The notes beneath the pieces are model-generated. The model ran no database searches, was not told the origin of the DNA, and was given only the letters and a program-made list of their open reading frames with translations. From Algoriphagus sp. (GTDB lineage Bacteria > Bacteroidota > Bacteroidia > Cytophagales > Cyclobacteriaceae): a DNA stretch of 64,000 bases. This document shows, piece after piece, positions 1 to 9,150 of the stretch (positions within the stretch are counted from its first letter, which is position 1; each line of letters begins with the position of its first letter). The position numbers and the translations under genes are program-made. The DNA lies in the NCBI RefSeq assembly GCF_030694375.1, contig NZ_JAUXYL010000038.1, positions 310,001 to 374,000 on the forward strand, read 5' to 3'.

Positions 1-2837
1 AAATAGACATAGTCAAAGTCGTCCGGATTTTTGAAGTTTGCAACCCATCCAAAGCTTTCCGCAAAAGGAACGGTATTAGGAAATGACTGCGCAAAGGTGG
101 AATACCTCGGGAACTCCAACAATCTCATTTGGCGGAATTGAAAGTCTCCATAGATCTCAGAGAAGTAGGTAATTCCGTCCTGATACGCTCCCATAAAGCG
201 ATCCAAGTTGTATTTATGCTTGGGGTCGTGAAAGATTTCGAGATCCACTTTCTGTCCGCTAGGTAGGACTGCCTCATCTCTCAATACATCAAATTCTGCC
301 GAAACGAATGTGAAAAAGGCTTGAATCGGTGTATCCTGAATGTAGTGGAAGTAGCGTCTTCCATTTTCTTCCCACTCTCTTTGAAGGTAGCCGGGTGCAA
401 CAGCGATTTGACTCGGTATTGTACTGACTACCGTTTCAAACTGAATAAAATCAGCATCATCCACGAATAGCAGCGTTTTTTCTCCATAAGGATCCCGGTG
501 TTCCGGCAGATCTTCAGGCTTGGGAGGAAGTCCATATTTCTTTCGGTCTTCATCACTGTTCATCTCAGAACTGGCAGAATAGCCGATTTCCGGTACTCCA
601 CCACTGAAAAATGTCCCGTTGTAGACAATCTCTCGACCATACCCGGAATTAGGAAAGCCTGAATTGGTTTTTTCACTGATGATGACAAAGTCCAGTGTGT
701 CGCCAGGCATCATAGTCTGAGGCAAAGCAGTGATTTTATACCATTCCCGTTCTGGCTTTTTGCCAAAAATCTGAAACTTCCGAGGCTTATACTCAAGCGG
801 GAATCGATAGGAAAGTGTATCGTTGCCCAGTAATACCGTGAAATTGGTCAAGCTTGTGCTGTTAAAATGAATCGAGTCAATGGGGCTATCGGTTTTATTG
901 ACCATCTGAACTTGTGCTTCAAAGAAGGCATTTCGTTCCATGGGGAATAGATCCGCCTTGATGTTGATTTTGGTGATTTTGGGTTGAGGAAGGCGATCGT
1001 ACTTTTTTAGTTGCTGCTCATAGACAACCGATCTTTCCTTGCCTTCATCCGAAGTCAAATAGCCATTCTCATAGACGACAGTCTGATAAATATAAGCTCC
1101 GGTAAGTAAGGCGATGGTAAGAAACGCAAAGGATAACTTTGGAGCTGGATTTCCCAACCGGGATTTAGCCGTTTTTAGCCTGCTTCTCCAGGAATCTTCA
1201 ATACCTCGACTGAAAAAAATGCTGAAGAACAAGACCAGAAAAATCCCCCAAGCTGTCCAGTAAATGTTGTACCAAACCAAGGGCTCTACAAAGTGGCCCA
1301 ATCCATTCATATCACTCCAGGTGTAGCCTGGCTTATAGCTGAAGAAGAATAGATTGAAATCATAATTGGCAAAATTTCTCAGAATGATCATGACAACCCA
1401 AATGCCGATCGCAGTTGCATGTCCTGCGAACTTGTTGTTGACGACCAAATGAACAGCAAATACCAACATGACCATTTGCAAAAAGTCCGGGAGGGTGATT
1501 AGATAGCTATCGATCAGGTAGACAGGCAGATTGTAATCAAAATAACCCTTGAGGGACTGAACCAAAAGACCAACTACGATAGGGAGTGTAGTCAAAATCA
1601 AACAAATGAATGCCATTCCAAAAAACTTGGATGAGATGACGACTCCGTCTTTGACCGGGAAAGTATCGTTGATGACAGAATAGCCGGTGGATTTGTCTCG
1701 GTGTAAGGACTCTCCTGTAAAAAACACAATGATGATGAATACAAACAGCAAATAATCATAGCCTTTGTATTCCATCAAAAAGGAAGTGGAGGGGAAATTC
1801 GAAACACTATAAATCGTATTTCCAATCCAGAAGTCCAGTACAAGAAAGATCATTCCTCCCAGTAAAATCGAGCGGAAATAGATGTCTCTCAGTACATTTT
1901 GAATCTCAATTTTGGTTAAGGTTATAAAACTCTTCCACTGATAATCAGCTGTGAAATCTGGCATTACCCGCTTCAGCAAACCAGCAGGAGCAGTTTCGTT
2001 GTCAGTATTCGAAGTGAGTTTCTTTTGAACAGTTTGAAAGAAATAAGTAAAACTGAACCTGAAATAGGAAGAGACAAAGAAAAAGAGCCCGACAGAAACC
2101 CAAATGACTCTATTCCAAAGTAAATTTCCAGTCACAGAAAGCAGGAAACTGTTTTGCTCAAAAGGCGTCAGATAGCGGGTTTGGATGTCAAATGAATTCA
2201 GAGCGAAAGGATCGATCAATTGCACCAAATCCTTGTTCTCAATATCCTGAGCCAGAAAATTCGAAAGTAAATACCCGATGAAAATGACAATTCCTCCAGA
2301 GTAGATCGAGCGGATATTTCGGGTGAAAATAATCAGAGCGAAGAAAAGTGAACCTGCTAGCCAAAGGTTTGGAACGACCAGTGTAAGCCAGGGATGGAGG
2401 TAATTAATCAGGGCGTTTGGCCCATAGCGATCTGCATCTGTTCCAAAGAGTGGGCCGAGCAAACTTCCCAAATAAATTCCAAGCAATGCTCCCAGAGAAA
2501 TAAACAAGAGCACGACAAAAGACCCCCAAAACCGACCCATGAAATAGCCGAACTTACCAATCGGGTAGCTGAACAGGAAATTTCCGGTCTTATGCTCCAA
2601 GTCGCGGTAAAGCGGTACGCCCATCACGGCTGAAGCAATCAAAATCCCGAAAAGAGATACCAAAACCAAAAGGTTGGCAATGACAATAGGGGAGTTGTGA
2701 TAGACTTTTTCCGAAGCGGGGGTATTTCCAAATCCTATCAGCAGCAAGGGAACAACCAATAGCATGGCGAAGTAAATCCAGGTAGCCGGACGGCTGAACC
2801 TGTATTTCAGCTCAAATAAAAAGATGTCCTTAAACAT
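1..2837 (-). CDS. ABC-2 permease fused to an M1-aminopeptidase-like domain (partial at left edge)
   Basis: The reading frame starts at the ATG at 2837 (protein begins MFKDIFLFELKYRFSRP) and stays open to position 1, about 945 codons, so the C-terminus is missing. The N-terminal half has many hydrophobic segments in two blocks, like a tandem ABC-2 permease. The part after roughly residue 570 is soluble and reads like the start of the M1-peptidase-like region found in Bacteroidota permease/peptidase fusions. The zinc-binding HExxH is not in the window, so peptidase activity cannot be judged. The ATPase gene lies 9 nt upstream on the same strand, which suggests a two-gene exporter operon. The substrate is unknown. 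Confidence 0.85.
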   Translation of the reverse strand, partial: MFKDIFLFELKYRFSRPATWIYFAMLLVVPLLLIGFGNTPASEKVYHNSPIVIANLLVLVSLFGILIASAVMGVPLYRDLEHKTGNFLFSYPIGKFGYFMGRFWGSFVVLLFISLGALLGIYLGSLLGPLFGTDADRYGPNALINYLHPWLTLVVPNLWLAGSLFFALIIFTRNIRSIYSGGIVIFIGYLLSNFLAQDIENKDLVQLIDPFALNSFDIQTRYLTPFEQNSFLLSVTGNLLWNRVIWVSVGLFFFVSSYFRFSFTYFFQTVQKKLTSNTDNETAPAGLLKRVMPDFTADYQWKSFITLTKIEIQNVLRDIYFRSILLGGMIFLVLDFWIGNTIYSVSNFPSTSFLMEYKGYDYLLFVFIIIVFFTGESLHRDKSTGYSVINDTFPVKDGVVISSKFFGMAFICLILTTLPIVVGLLVQSLKGYFDYNLPVYLIDSYLITLPDFLQMVMLVFAVHLVVNNKFAGHATAIGIWVVMIILRNFANYDFNLFFFSYKPGYTWSDMNGLGHFVEPLVWYNIYWTAWGIFLVLFFSIFFSRGIEDSWRSRLKTAKSRLGNPAPKLSFAFLTIALLTGAYIYQTVVYENGYLTSDEGKERSVVYEQQLKKYDRLPQPKITKINIKADLFPMERNAFFEAQVQMVNKTDSPIDSIHFNSTSLTNFTVLLGNDTLSYRFPLEYKPRKFQIFGKKPEREWYKITALPQTMMPGDTLDFVIISEKTNSGFPNSGYGREIVYNGTFFSGGVPEIGYSASSEMNSDEDRKKYGLPPKPEDLPEHRDPYGEKTLLFVDDADFIQFETVVSTIPSQIAVAPGYLQREWEENGRRYFHYIQDTPIQAFFTFVSAEFDVLRDEAVLPSGQKVDLEIFHDPKHKYNLDRFMGAYQDGITYFSEIYGDFQFRQMRLLEFPRYSTFAQSFPNTVPFAESFGWVANFKNPDDFDYVY

Positions 2838-2846
2838 AGCTGAAGA

Positions 2847-3734
2847 TTAAATAGTGATTGGATCTACTTTTTTGGAAATAAAACTGAAGTACACATCTTC
2901 TAAATCTGCCGGAGTAGGCACAAATCCATTTCCCGGGTCTTCATCACTTTCAATTCGCAAACTCAGCTTTCCCTCGATCAACTTGGTCGAGATTACCTGA
3001 TAGTCTTTTCGGTATTTTTCGAGATCGCTTTTCTCGATCGCTTTTCTATAGATTTTTCCCTGAACAATAGAAAGCCCTTCCTTAGGTTTGCCCTGCATCA
3101 GGACTTCACCCATGCAGATGATGGCCATATTCGAGCAAAGGGTATTTACGTCCTCGACGATGTGGGTAGAGAGAATGACAACGGTGTTTTCGCCGATTTC
3201 TGAGAGCAGGTTATAAAATCGGTTACGTTCTGATGGATCTAAACCAGCCGTAGGTTCATCCACGATGATCAAGGTAGGATTTCCTACCAATGCCTGAGCA
3301 ATCCCAAATCGCTGTCGCATTCCGCCGGAGAACGTACCGAGGCCTTTTTTGCGGTCTTTAAAAAGATTGACTTTTTGCAATAGTGAAGCTACGAGTTCTT
3401 TGCGTTCGGACTTATTTCCGATTCCTTTCATCTGTGCGATGTGGTCGAGCATCGTTTCCGCATTGATTCGGGGATAAAGCCCGAAGTCCTGTGGCAAATA
3501 GCCCAATCGTTCACGAACGGCTTGTTTGTCTTTCAAGACATCAATTCCATTCAGTGTGATTGTGCCAAAGTCTGCATCCTGAAGCGTGGCAATGGTACGC
3601 ATCAGCGTGGATTTACCGGCACCGTTTGGCCCAAGAAGACCAAACATACCTTGAGGGACGGTCAAGGAAATGTCGTTCAGTGCTTTCACTCCATTTGAGT
3701 AAGTTTTGGAGAGATTTTTAATAATTAATTCCAT
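2847..3734 (-). CDS. ABC transporter ATP-binding protein
   Basis: A 295-residue cytoplasmic ATPase that would power the neighbouring permease. The Walker A motif GPNGAGKST lies at about residues 35-43, followed by the signature FSGGMRQR, Walker B LIIVDEPTAGLDP and the switch histidine in ILSTHIVED. I chose the internal ATG at 3734 (MELIIKNLSKTYSNG) because ABC domains begin this way; a longer frame from 3785 adds 17 residues unlike the family. The ABC core is followed by a short C-terminal domain typical of exporters paired with ABC-2 permeases. It is the first gene of a two-gene leftward operon. The transported substrate cannot be told from sequence. Confidence 0.92.
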   Translation of the reverse strand: MELIIKNLSKTYSNGVKALNDISLTVPQGMFGLLGPNGAGKSTLMRTIATLQDADFGTITLNGIDVLKDKQAVRERLGYLPQDFGLYPRINAETMLDHIAQMKGIGNKSERKELVASLLQKVNLFKDRKKGLGTFSGGMRQRFGIAQALVGNPTLIIVDEPTAGLDPSERNRFYNLLSEIGENTVVILSTHIVEDVNTLCSNMAIICMGEVLMQGKPKEGLSIVQGKIYRKAIEKSDLEKYRKDYQVISTKLIEGKLSLRIESDEDPGNGFVPTPADLEDVYFSFISKKVDPITI

Positions 3735-3955
3735 AGATAAAAGGGTTACAGTGTCAGGTTGGAAAAAGGATTCAATAAAAAGCATTTCATCGATCGCTCA
3801 ATTTTTGCATTTTGAATATAATGATTTGATTTTAAAGACATTTCATAAAAAAGGATAATTGCAGTCTACTAGCTTTAGATGCAGAACTTTGGCTAATGGT
3901 CACGATTATTTAAAAAATATTATTAACTAAGAATAAATTCGAATTTCTTATTTTA

Positions 3956-3981
3956 ACCACATAGTCACATAGGAAACATAG
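3956..3981. repeat. Dispersed repeat, left copy flanking the GxxExxY gene
   Basis: The 26-mer starting accacatagtcacatagg recurs at 4449-4474 in the same orientation and at 4500-4526 inverted, so copies bracket the gene at 4020-4430. The rest of the 3735-4019 gap is AT-rich and I see no gene in it. Confidence 0.7.
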
Positions 3982-4019
3982 TTTTTGATGCTTTATTAAG
4001 TCTTTTTAAAGTGAAAAGT

Positions 4020-4430
4020 ATGAGAACGTCCAAAAAAGAAGTTGATGATTTATCCTATCAAATCATTGGAGCAGCGATTGAGGTTCACAGGCATTTAGGG
4101 CCTGGATTTTTGGAAAGTGTGTATCAAAAGTGCCTAGCGATAGAATTGGCCGAGCGTGAACTTTCTTTCCAGCAAGAATTAGAATTGCCATTTACATATA
4201 AAAATCACACAATAGTAGGTCAGTTTAGGTGTGACTTTTTTGTTGAAAATCTGATTGTTGTAGAGATCAAGGCAGTGTCCGAGCTTTTACCCATTCACCA
4301 AGCTCAGGTGATTAACTACATGAATTTGCTAAAAATACCCAAAGGCATCTTACTGAATTTCAACGTGACCAATTTATTCCATAACGGACAAAAAACTTTT
4401 GTGAGCAAGTATTTCAACTCACTTTGGTGA
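4020..4430 (+). CDS. GxxExxY family protein
   Basis: A 136-residue protein with the motif GFLESVY (G29, E32, Y35) that names the GxxExxY family (PDDEXK_3-like). Later it has CDFFVENLIVVEIKAV, which fits the acidic/lysine pattern of a PD-(D/E)XK nuclease-like fold. The biological role of the family is not established. A GTG nine bases upstream (4011) could also start translation; the ATG at 4020 is preferred. The gene stands alone between copies of a 26-bp repeat, one upstream and an inverted pair downstream, which suggests that gene and repeats have travelled together. Family call confident, function unknown. Confidence 0.85.
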   Translation: MRTSKKEVDDLSYQIIGAAIEVHRHLGPGFLESVYQKCLAIELAERELSFQQELELPFTYKNHTIVGQFRCDFFVENLIVVEIKAVSELLPIHQAQVINYMNLLKIPKGILLNFNVTNLFHNGQKTFVSKYFNSLW

Positions 4431-4448
4431 GAATTGGACTTTTTTAAA

Positions 4449-4526
4449 ACCACATAGCCACATAGAAAACATAGGAAAAAAAAATCATCTTCTTAAAAAC
4501 TATGTGTCTCTATGTGACTATGTGGT
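4449..4526. repeat. Inverted repeat pair downstream of the GxxExxY gene
   Basis: Arm 4449-4474 (accacatagccacatag...) and arm 4500-4526 (...gtgactatgtggt) are near-perfect reverse complements separated by 25 nt. They can form a long hairpin and share the unit with the copy at 3956-3981. Confidence 0.8.
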
Positions 4527-4640
4527 CAAATTAAACTCTTTGAAACCCCTTTTCCGCCATTTGGAATTTTGCAGTTTTTTTAAGCATCAGAATATTCTAT
4601 GTTTATGTCCCTTCCATTGATTTGTTGAAGAATCCATCTC

Positions 4641-6323
4641 ATGAAAAAAATAGCGCTCTCCCTTTTATTAGTTTTCTGTTCGATTTTAGTAAATGCCACA
4701 GAGCTAGTCAATCTCATCACCACTTATCAGGCGGATCGGGGAGCACTAGGCAGATTGTACACCAATCGGCTTTCCACAGAGTATTTCACCCGAATGGGAT
4801 CTTTTAATCAGGATTATTTGAAAAGCCTTCAAGCTCACAACTATGATGCGCTTTCCGAAGACGGCAAGATCGATTACGTGCTTTTTCGCAATTACTTGGA
4901 AAAGGAATTGGCAACCTTGGATTTGGAAAAGCGGGCATTTACAGAAGTTCAGGCCGTAATTGCTTTCGGCAAGCCTCTGGAGGATTTTGTCACTGCTCGC
5001 CGAAGAGCTAAACAACCAAACTCCCAGGAATTGGCGGCCGTATTGAATCAGGTTTCCAAATCAGTTGATACTCAATTGAAAGCTTTATCCAATTCAGCAA
5101 AATATGATTCCTGGCAAAAGGCAGATCTGGCTGCCCAAGCAGTTGAAAGTCTAAATCGGGTGACCAAAGAAGCCTACGATTTTTACTTCGACTATGATCC
5201 TGAATTCACTTGGTGGATGGCTGAACCCTGGAAAAAGTTAGATGCCAGCATGAAAGCGTATGCCAAAGGTCTGCGTGAACACTATACCAATTCAATCAAA
5301 GAAGATGGAAGCGGAATCATCGGAAAACCGATTGGCAGAGAGGCCTTGGAAAAACAATTGGCTTTTGAAATGATCGCTTATTCTCCTGAAGAACTGATCA
5401 AAGAAGCGGAAAAGCAGTTTGCCTGGTGCGAAAAGGAGATGCTCAAAGCCTCCAATGAATTGGGTTTTGGTAACGATTGGAAAGCGGCTTTGGAAATGGT
5501 GAAAAACACCTATTTACCTGCAGGTGCTTGGCCGGAGGAAGTTGCCAGATTAGGTGAAGAAGCGATCGAGATCATGGAAAAAAATGACTGGCTAACCATA
5601 CCTGAATTGGCTAAAGAAACATGGAGGACGACCATGATTTCTGCCGAACGGCAGCGGGTAAGTCCGTTCTTTTTGGGGGGTGAGGTAATTCAGATTTCTT
5701 ACCCGACTTCCGAAATGAGCCATGAGGAAAAAATGATGTCTATGAGAGGAAATAACCCTCATTTTTCCCGAGCTACGGTTCAACACGAACTGATTCCGGG
5801 GCACCACTTGCAGCAGTTTATGAATCAGCGGGTGATGACGCACCGCCGCATGTTCGGGACGCCGTTTTGGACAGAAGGCTGGGCATTGTACTGGGAATTT
5901 GTGCTGTGGGATCGTAATTTTCCGCGGGATGCAAAGGACAAAGTCGGAATGCTGTTCTGGAGAATGCACCGCTGCGCACGGATTATTTTCTCCCTGAATT
6001 ATCACCTGGGCAAAATGACTCCGCAGCAGTGCATCGATTTGTTGGTGGATAAAGTGGGACACGAAGTGGCCAATGCGGAAGCGGAAGTCAGACGTTCATT
6101 TGAAGGGAGCTATGGGCCACTTTACCAGATCGCCTACATGATCGGAGCATTAGAGATCTATTCGATGCGCGCCGAAATGGTGGATTCCGGCAAGATGGGC
6201 GAAAAGGAATTTCACGACCTGATCATGTCCCAAAATGCGATGCCGATTGAGATTTTAAGAGCAAAAGTCACCGGCAAAGCTTTGGATGAGAACCATATGG
6301 CAAGTTGGAGGTTTTTGGATTGA
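4641..6323 (+). CDS. DUF885 family secreted peptidase-like protein
   Basis: A 560-residue protein with a signal peptide (MKKIALSLLLVFCSILVNA), so it is probably periplasmic. The hallmark is HELIPGHH at residues 382-389, an HExxxGH-type metal-binding motif, followed by FWTEGWALYWE, which would supply a downstream glutamate; both are typical of DUF885 proteins. These are thought to be zinc peptidases or carboxypeptidases, but the substrate here is unknown. The length is normal for the family. It is transcribed alone; a palindromic repeat and a hairpin terminator lie just downstream. Family call firm, enzyme activity inferred. Confidence 0.87.
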   Translation: MKKIALSLLLVFCSILVNATELVNLITTYQADRGALGRLYTNRLSTEYFTRMGSFNQDYLKSLQAHNYDALSEDGKIDYVLFRNYLEKELATLDLEKRAFTEVQAVIAFGKPLEDFVTARRRAKQPNSQELAAVLNQVSKSVDTQLKALSNSAKYDSWQKADLAAQAVESLNRVTKEAYDFYFDYDPEFTWWMAEPWKKLDASMKAYAKGLREHYTNSIKEDGSGIIGKPIGREALEKQLAFEMIAYSPEELIKEAEKQFAWCEKEMLKASNELGFGNDWKAALEMVKNTYLPAGAWPEEVARLGEEAIEIMEKNDWLTIPELAKETWRTTMISAERQRVSPFFLGGEVIQISYPTSEMSHEEKMMSMRGNNPHFSRATVQHELIPGHHLQQFMNQRVMTHRRMFGTPFWTEGWALYWEFVLWDRNFPRDAKDKVGMLFWRMHRCARIIFSLNYHLGKMTPQQCIDLLVDKVGHEVANAEAEVRRSFEGSYGPLYQIAYMIGALEIYSMRAEMVDSGKMGEKEFHDLIMSQNAMPIEILRAKVTGKALDENHMASWRFLD

Positions 6324-6334
6324 TTTTTCCGGAT

Positions 6335-6367
6335 AACCCTCCAAGGGTTCGAAACCCTTGGAGGGTT
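6335..6367. repeat. Palindromic repeat, copy 1
   Basis: A near-perfect palindrome with arms ccctccaagggtt / aacccttggaggg around a central ttcgaa. The same palindrome is at 8127-8160. It lacks a T-run and so is more likely a dispersed repeat than a terminator. Confidence 0.85.
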
Positions 6368-6376
6368 GGGGATAAA

Positions 6377-6405
6377 AAAAGGAGGCCGAAAATCAGCCTC
6401 CTTTT
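6377..6405. terminator. Bidirectional intrinsic terminator
   Basis: Stem aaaaggaggc (6377-6386) and gcctcctttt (6396-6405) with a 9-nt loop, with A-runs on the left and T-runs on the right. It serves the convergent genes ending at 6323 and 6433. Confidence 0.75.
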
Positions 6406-6432
6406 CTGTTTAAACTTAACCAATATGAAGAT

Positions 6433-7155
6433 TTAGAATTCTGTAGGGGATTCGTCTTTACCATTTATCAGTTTAATGACTACCACACCATTAATTCCTT
6501 TTGTTCCAAATTTTTCTAAGGCTTGCTCACCTTTTAGGACTGTCACACTTTCGATGACTTTAGGGTCAATATTTTCAAAAGAACCAACTCTGATCATCCC
6601 TGATTTGGAATCAATGTAATATAGCGGCTGCTCTCCCTTTCCGTTTACCGTTACTGCAACTTTAGGAGAAGAGGCTGTGACTTCTGCAGTTCCATACACG
6701 GAACTTGCTGTACCAGTAGCAGATATTCCATTCCCTGAGATTGAAGATGTTTTCCCAACACCTAACACTTTCCGTGCTTCCAGCTTTGTAATCTGTTCTG
6801 AAGTCAATTCATTTTTGATTGATACTAGCGTGCTGAGTTGCATTTTCTTAAGCTGGTTTTCTAGGCGAAGTACTTCATCCATTTGCCTTGAGACAGAATT
6901 TTGGTCGATTTTCGGTTGATCAAGCATTTTTTTGAGTTTAGCCGTAGCATCATCCAAGTCCCATTTTATGGTAGAAAATGAACCAGTATTTTCAGAATGG
7001 ATTTTTTTGATTTTGCTTACTTGAGATTCGGTAAGTGCTATATCATCCTTTACTTCCATCAAGTGAGTAGTTGTATAAATTTTTCCTTTGAATAGGTCTT
7101 GAGCTTGGGCAAGTCCAGATGTAAGTAAAAACAAGAGGAGAATTATCTTTTTCAT
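6433..7155 (-). CDS. Secreted protein with Spy/LTXXQ-like helices and a TonB-plug-like tail
   Basis: A 240-residue protein with a signal peptide ending near LAQAQ. Residues about 40-130 are helical and contain LTESQVSKIKKI and LTSEQITKLE, the spaced LTxxQ pattern of Spy/CpxP-like periplasmic proteins. The C-terminus has IESVTVLKGEQALEKFG followed by GINGVVVI, strongly resembling the plug segment of TonB-dependent receptors but without a barrel. It is the third gene of a leftward group with an ECF sigma factor and a one-TM protein, so an envelope-stress role is plausible. The mix of the two modules is unusual. Function unproven. Confidence 0.7.
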   Translation of the reverse strand: MKKIILLLFLLTSGLAQAQDLFKGKIYTTTHLMEVKDDIALTESQVSKIKKIHSENTGSFSTIKWDLDDATAKLKKMLDQPKIDQNSVSRQMDEVLRLENQLKKMQLSTLVSIKNELTSEQITKLEARKVLGVGKTSSISGNGISATGTASSVYGTAEVTASSPKVAVTVNGKGEQPLYYIDSKSGMIRVGSFENIDPKVIESVTVLKGEQALEKFGTKGINGVVVIKLINGKDESPTEF

Positions 7156-7190
7156 AATATTTAGGATTTATGTTGAAATAGTTGGTTTAG

Positions 7191-7514
7191 TTAATATTCA
7201 GTTAGAAGAGAAGCGGTTGGAGATTCCCAAATGTCCATTTCATTTGTATGATCGATGTTAAAATGCATTTTTTGATCTGAGCCCTTTTCCAAAGTAATGA
7301 TCACAACATCTCCAATTGGTGGCGATGAAGAATCTTTTTCTTCTAAGAGAATAAATCCAAGCAGCAGTGAAGCAGCAATTCCCAAGGGTATCCACCAATT
7401 AATAGTCCTTGCCTTTGCAACTTCCGGAAAGGCCGGAGTTGGGATTTCACCATCTTTTTCTTTCATTGCCTGAAAGAAAATATGTAATTCTTTTTCTGAT
7501 TCGTCTTGTATCAT
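7191..7514 (-). CDS. Single-pass membrane protein, possible anti-sigma factor
   Basis: A 107-residue protein with about 40 soluble N-terminal residues, one transmembrane segment (NWWIPLGIAASLLLGFILL) and a short outer tail. It overlaps the upstream sigma factor gene by 4 nt (ATGA), the arrangement expected for a sigma/anti-sigma pair. I see no zinc anti-sigma HxxxCxxC motif, so the anti-sigma role rests on context and topology only. It could instead be a small membrane partner of the secreted protein encoded next. Confidence 0.65.
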   Translation of the reverse strand: MIQDESEKELHIFFQAMKEKDGEIPTPAFPEVAKARTINWWIPLGIAASLLLGFILLEEKDSSSPPIGDVVIITLEKGSDQKMHFNIDHTNEMDIWESPTASLLTEY

Positions 7515-7993
7515 TTCTCGATCCTTGCTTTTTCAATCCACTCTTTCAATCTCTTTTTTCCACGCTCGTAATGCGTACGCACGGTGCCAATGTGTAGCTG
7601 TAGCACCTCGGCCGTTTGCTCCAAAGTCATATCGTGGTAGAAAACCATCAGCATCACTTCCTGCTGCATTTTCGGTAATCGGCGGACCAGAGCTTCGTAA
7701 TTGACCTCATCCGATTCAGCTTCTTCCCAAGCTACCTCAACCTCATTTTCCAGGATTTCCCATTTCCCCGCCTTCCGCAACTCATCTATTGCAGTGAATC
7801 GGATAATGGAAAACAACCAGGTTTTTGCATTTCGATCATCGTTCAGCTTTGCTTGGCCTTCCAGAATTTTGAGATAAACCACTTGAACCACGTCCTTGGC
7901 CATTTCTCCATCAAACCCACAGCATTGTCTTGCCCATAGGTAGACTTCTCGATGGTGCTGTCGGAGTAAAGTTTCGAGTTGGTTTCGGTTCAT
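7511..7993 (-). CDS. ECF-type RNA polymerase sigma factor
   Basis: A 160-residue sigma-70 family protein. Region 2 lies in the first half (REVYLWARQCCGFDGE, then DVVQVVYLKILEG) and region 4 near the end (LEQTAEVLQLHIGTVRTHYE), a helix-turn-helix for -35 binding. Length and layout match ECF factors. It heads a three-gene leftward operon with a one-TM protein and a secreted Spy/TonB-plug-like protein, suggesting a surface-sensing circuit. The inducing signal is unknown. Confidence 0.92.
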   Translation of the reverse strand: MNRNQLETLLRQHHREVYLWARQCCGFDGEMAKDVVQVVYLKILEGQAKLNDDRNAKTWLFSIIRFTAIDELRKAGKWEILENEVEVAWEEAESDEVNYEALVRRLPKMQQEVMLMVFYHDMTLEQTAEVLQLHIGTVRTHYERGKKRLKEWIEKARIEK

Positions 7994-8049
7994 TTACACT
8001 ACTTAATCGAAGAAGTGAGGGATTTATATGACAAGGGTTCGAAAAAAAA

Positions 8050-8118
8050 GTTGGAAGGTTGTAAAGTTGAAAGGTTGTAAGGTTGTGGCAACTTTGCAAC
8101 TTTACCACTTTGCAACCA
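8050..8118. repeat. Imperfect inverted repeat of ggttgtaaagttg units
   Basis: A purine-rich stretch built from aaggttgtaa and aaagttg words is followed by its rough reverse complement (gcaactttgcaactttacc). It can fold into a long hairpin and lies just before palindromic repeat copy 2. It looks like a dispersed non-coding repeat. Confidence 0.6.
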
Positions 8119-8126
8119 AAATACAG

Positions 8127-8160
8127 AGCCCTCCAAGGGTTTCGAAACCCTTGGAGGGCT
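8127..8160. repeat. Palindromic repeat, copy 2
   Basis: A perfect 34-nt palindrome: the arm agccctccaagggtttc is followed directly by its reverse complement. It shares its core with 6335-6367, so the two copies bracket the ECF sigma module. Confidence 0.88.
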
Positions 8161-8173
8161 GATTTCTAAAACT

Positions 8174-9070
8174 ATGTGGCCTCAACTTATCCGCCAATTC
8201 CGACATTACCTCAAGCTTGAGCGATCGCTCAGCGAAAATTCCATCGAGGCATACACCCGGGATGTAGAGAAGTTGGCAGCTTTTGCAGAAAAAGAATTTG
8301 TGGGAAAAAGTCCTTTGGAAATGGAGTTGGAGCATCTTCGCAGATTTGTCAATGCCTTGGCGGCTTTGGAGATTTCGGCTTTTTCCCAAGCCCGGATTAT
8401 CTCCGGCATCAAAGCATTCTACCGCTTCCTGATGTATGAGGATAAAATCAAGGAAGATCCTGCGCAGCTTCTTGAAGCGCCAAAGCTTGGGCGGAAACTT
8501 CCCGATACCCTAAGTTTTCAGGAGATCGAACTTTTGCTTGAAGCCATTCCACTTGGAGAATCCGAAGGCCATCGCAACCGGGCCATGCTGGAGATGCTCT
8601 ACAGTTCCGGCTTGCGGGTCAGTGAGTTGGTAGAACTGAAAAAGAGCCAGGTATTTACCGAAATAGGTTTCTTGAAAGTGGTGGGAAAAGGAAATAAGGA
8701 ACGCTTGGTCCCTGTTGGGAAAGATGCCTTAAAGTACCTCAGGATCTATCAGGAGGAAGTTCGCGTGCATCAGACTCCGACCAAGGGTCATGAGGAGTTT
8801 GTTTTCCTAAATCGCCGCGGCCAAAAACTCACTCGTGTGATGGTTTTTCTGATTATTAAAAAGACGGCGATTCAAGCAGGAATTAAGAAAAACATCAGCC
8901 CGCATACGTTCCGGCACTCCTTTGCCACGCATTTGATTGAAGGAGGAGCTGATTTGAGAGCCGTACAGGAAATGCTCGGTCATGAAAGCATCACCACGAC
9001 GGAGATTTACACGCACCTAGATCGGGATTACCTGAGGCAGGTGCTAACAGATTTTCACCCGAGAAAATAG
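8174..9070 (+). CDS. xerD: Tyrosine recombinase XerD/XerC-like
   Basis: A 298-residue tyrosine recombinase of the length expected for Xer proteins, which resolve chromosome dimers at dif with FtsK. The catalytic set is complete: R148 (SSGLRVSELVEL), H244 and R247 (HTFRHSFATH), H270 (LGHES) and Y279 (TEIYTH). The N-terminal SAM-like domain reads FRHYLKLERSLSENSIEAY. It stands alone on the plus strand and not beside integrated-element genes, so a housekeeping role is favoured. The choice of XerD over XerC is from general resemblance and is less sure than the family. Confidence 0.85.
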   Translation: MWPQLIRQFRHYLKLERSLSENSIEAYTRDVEKLAAFAEKEFVGKSPLEMELEHLRRFVNALAALEISAFSQARIISGIKAFYRFLMYEDKIKEDPAQLLEAPKLGRKLPDTLSFQEIELLLEAIPLGESEGHRNRAMLEMLYSSGLRVSELVELKKSQVFTEIGFLKVVGKGNKERLVPVGKDALKYLRIYQEEVRVHQTPTKGHEEFVFLNRRGQKLTRVMVFLIIKKTAIQAGIKKNISPHTFRHSFATHLIEGGADLRAVQEMLGHESITTTEIYTHLDRDYLRQVLTDFHPRK

Positions 9071-9150
9071 GAGATTTCGGATTTCGAATTGCGGATTTTT
9101 TGAAAACCAAAATTACCTATAAACGTCTTAGAGTAATTCAAATCCAATTG

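Noticed and set aside
4746..6062. Two leftward frames opposite the DUF885 gene
   Set aside because: Antisense shadows of a strongly supported gene.
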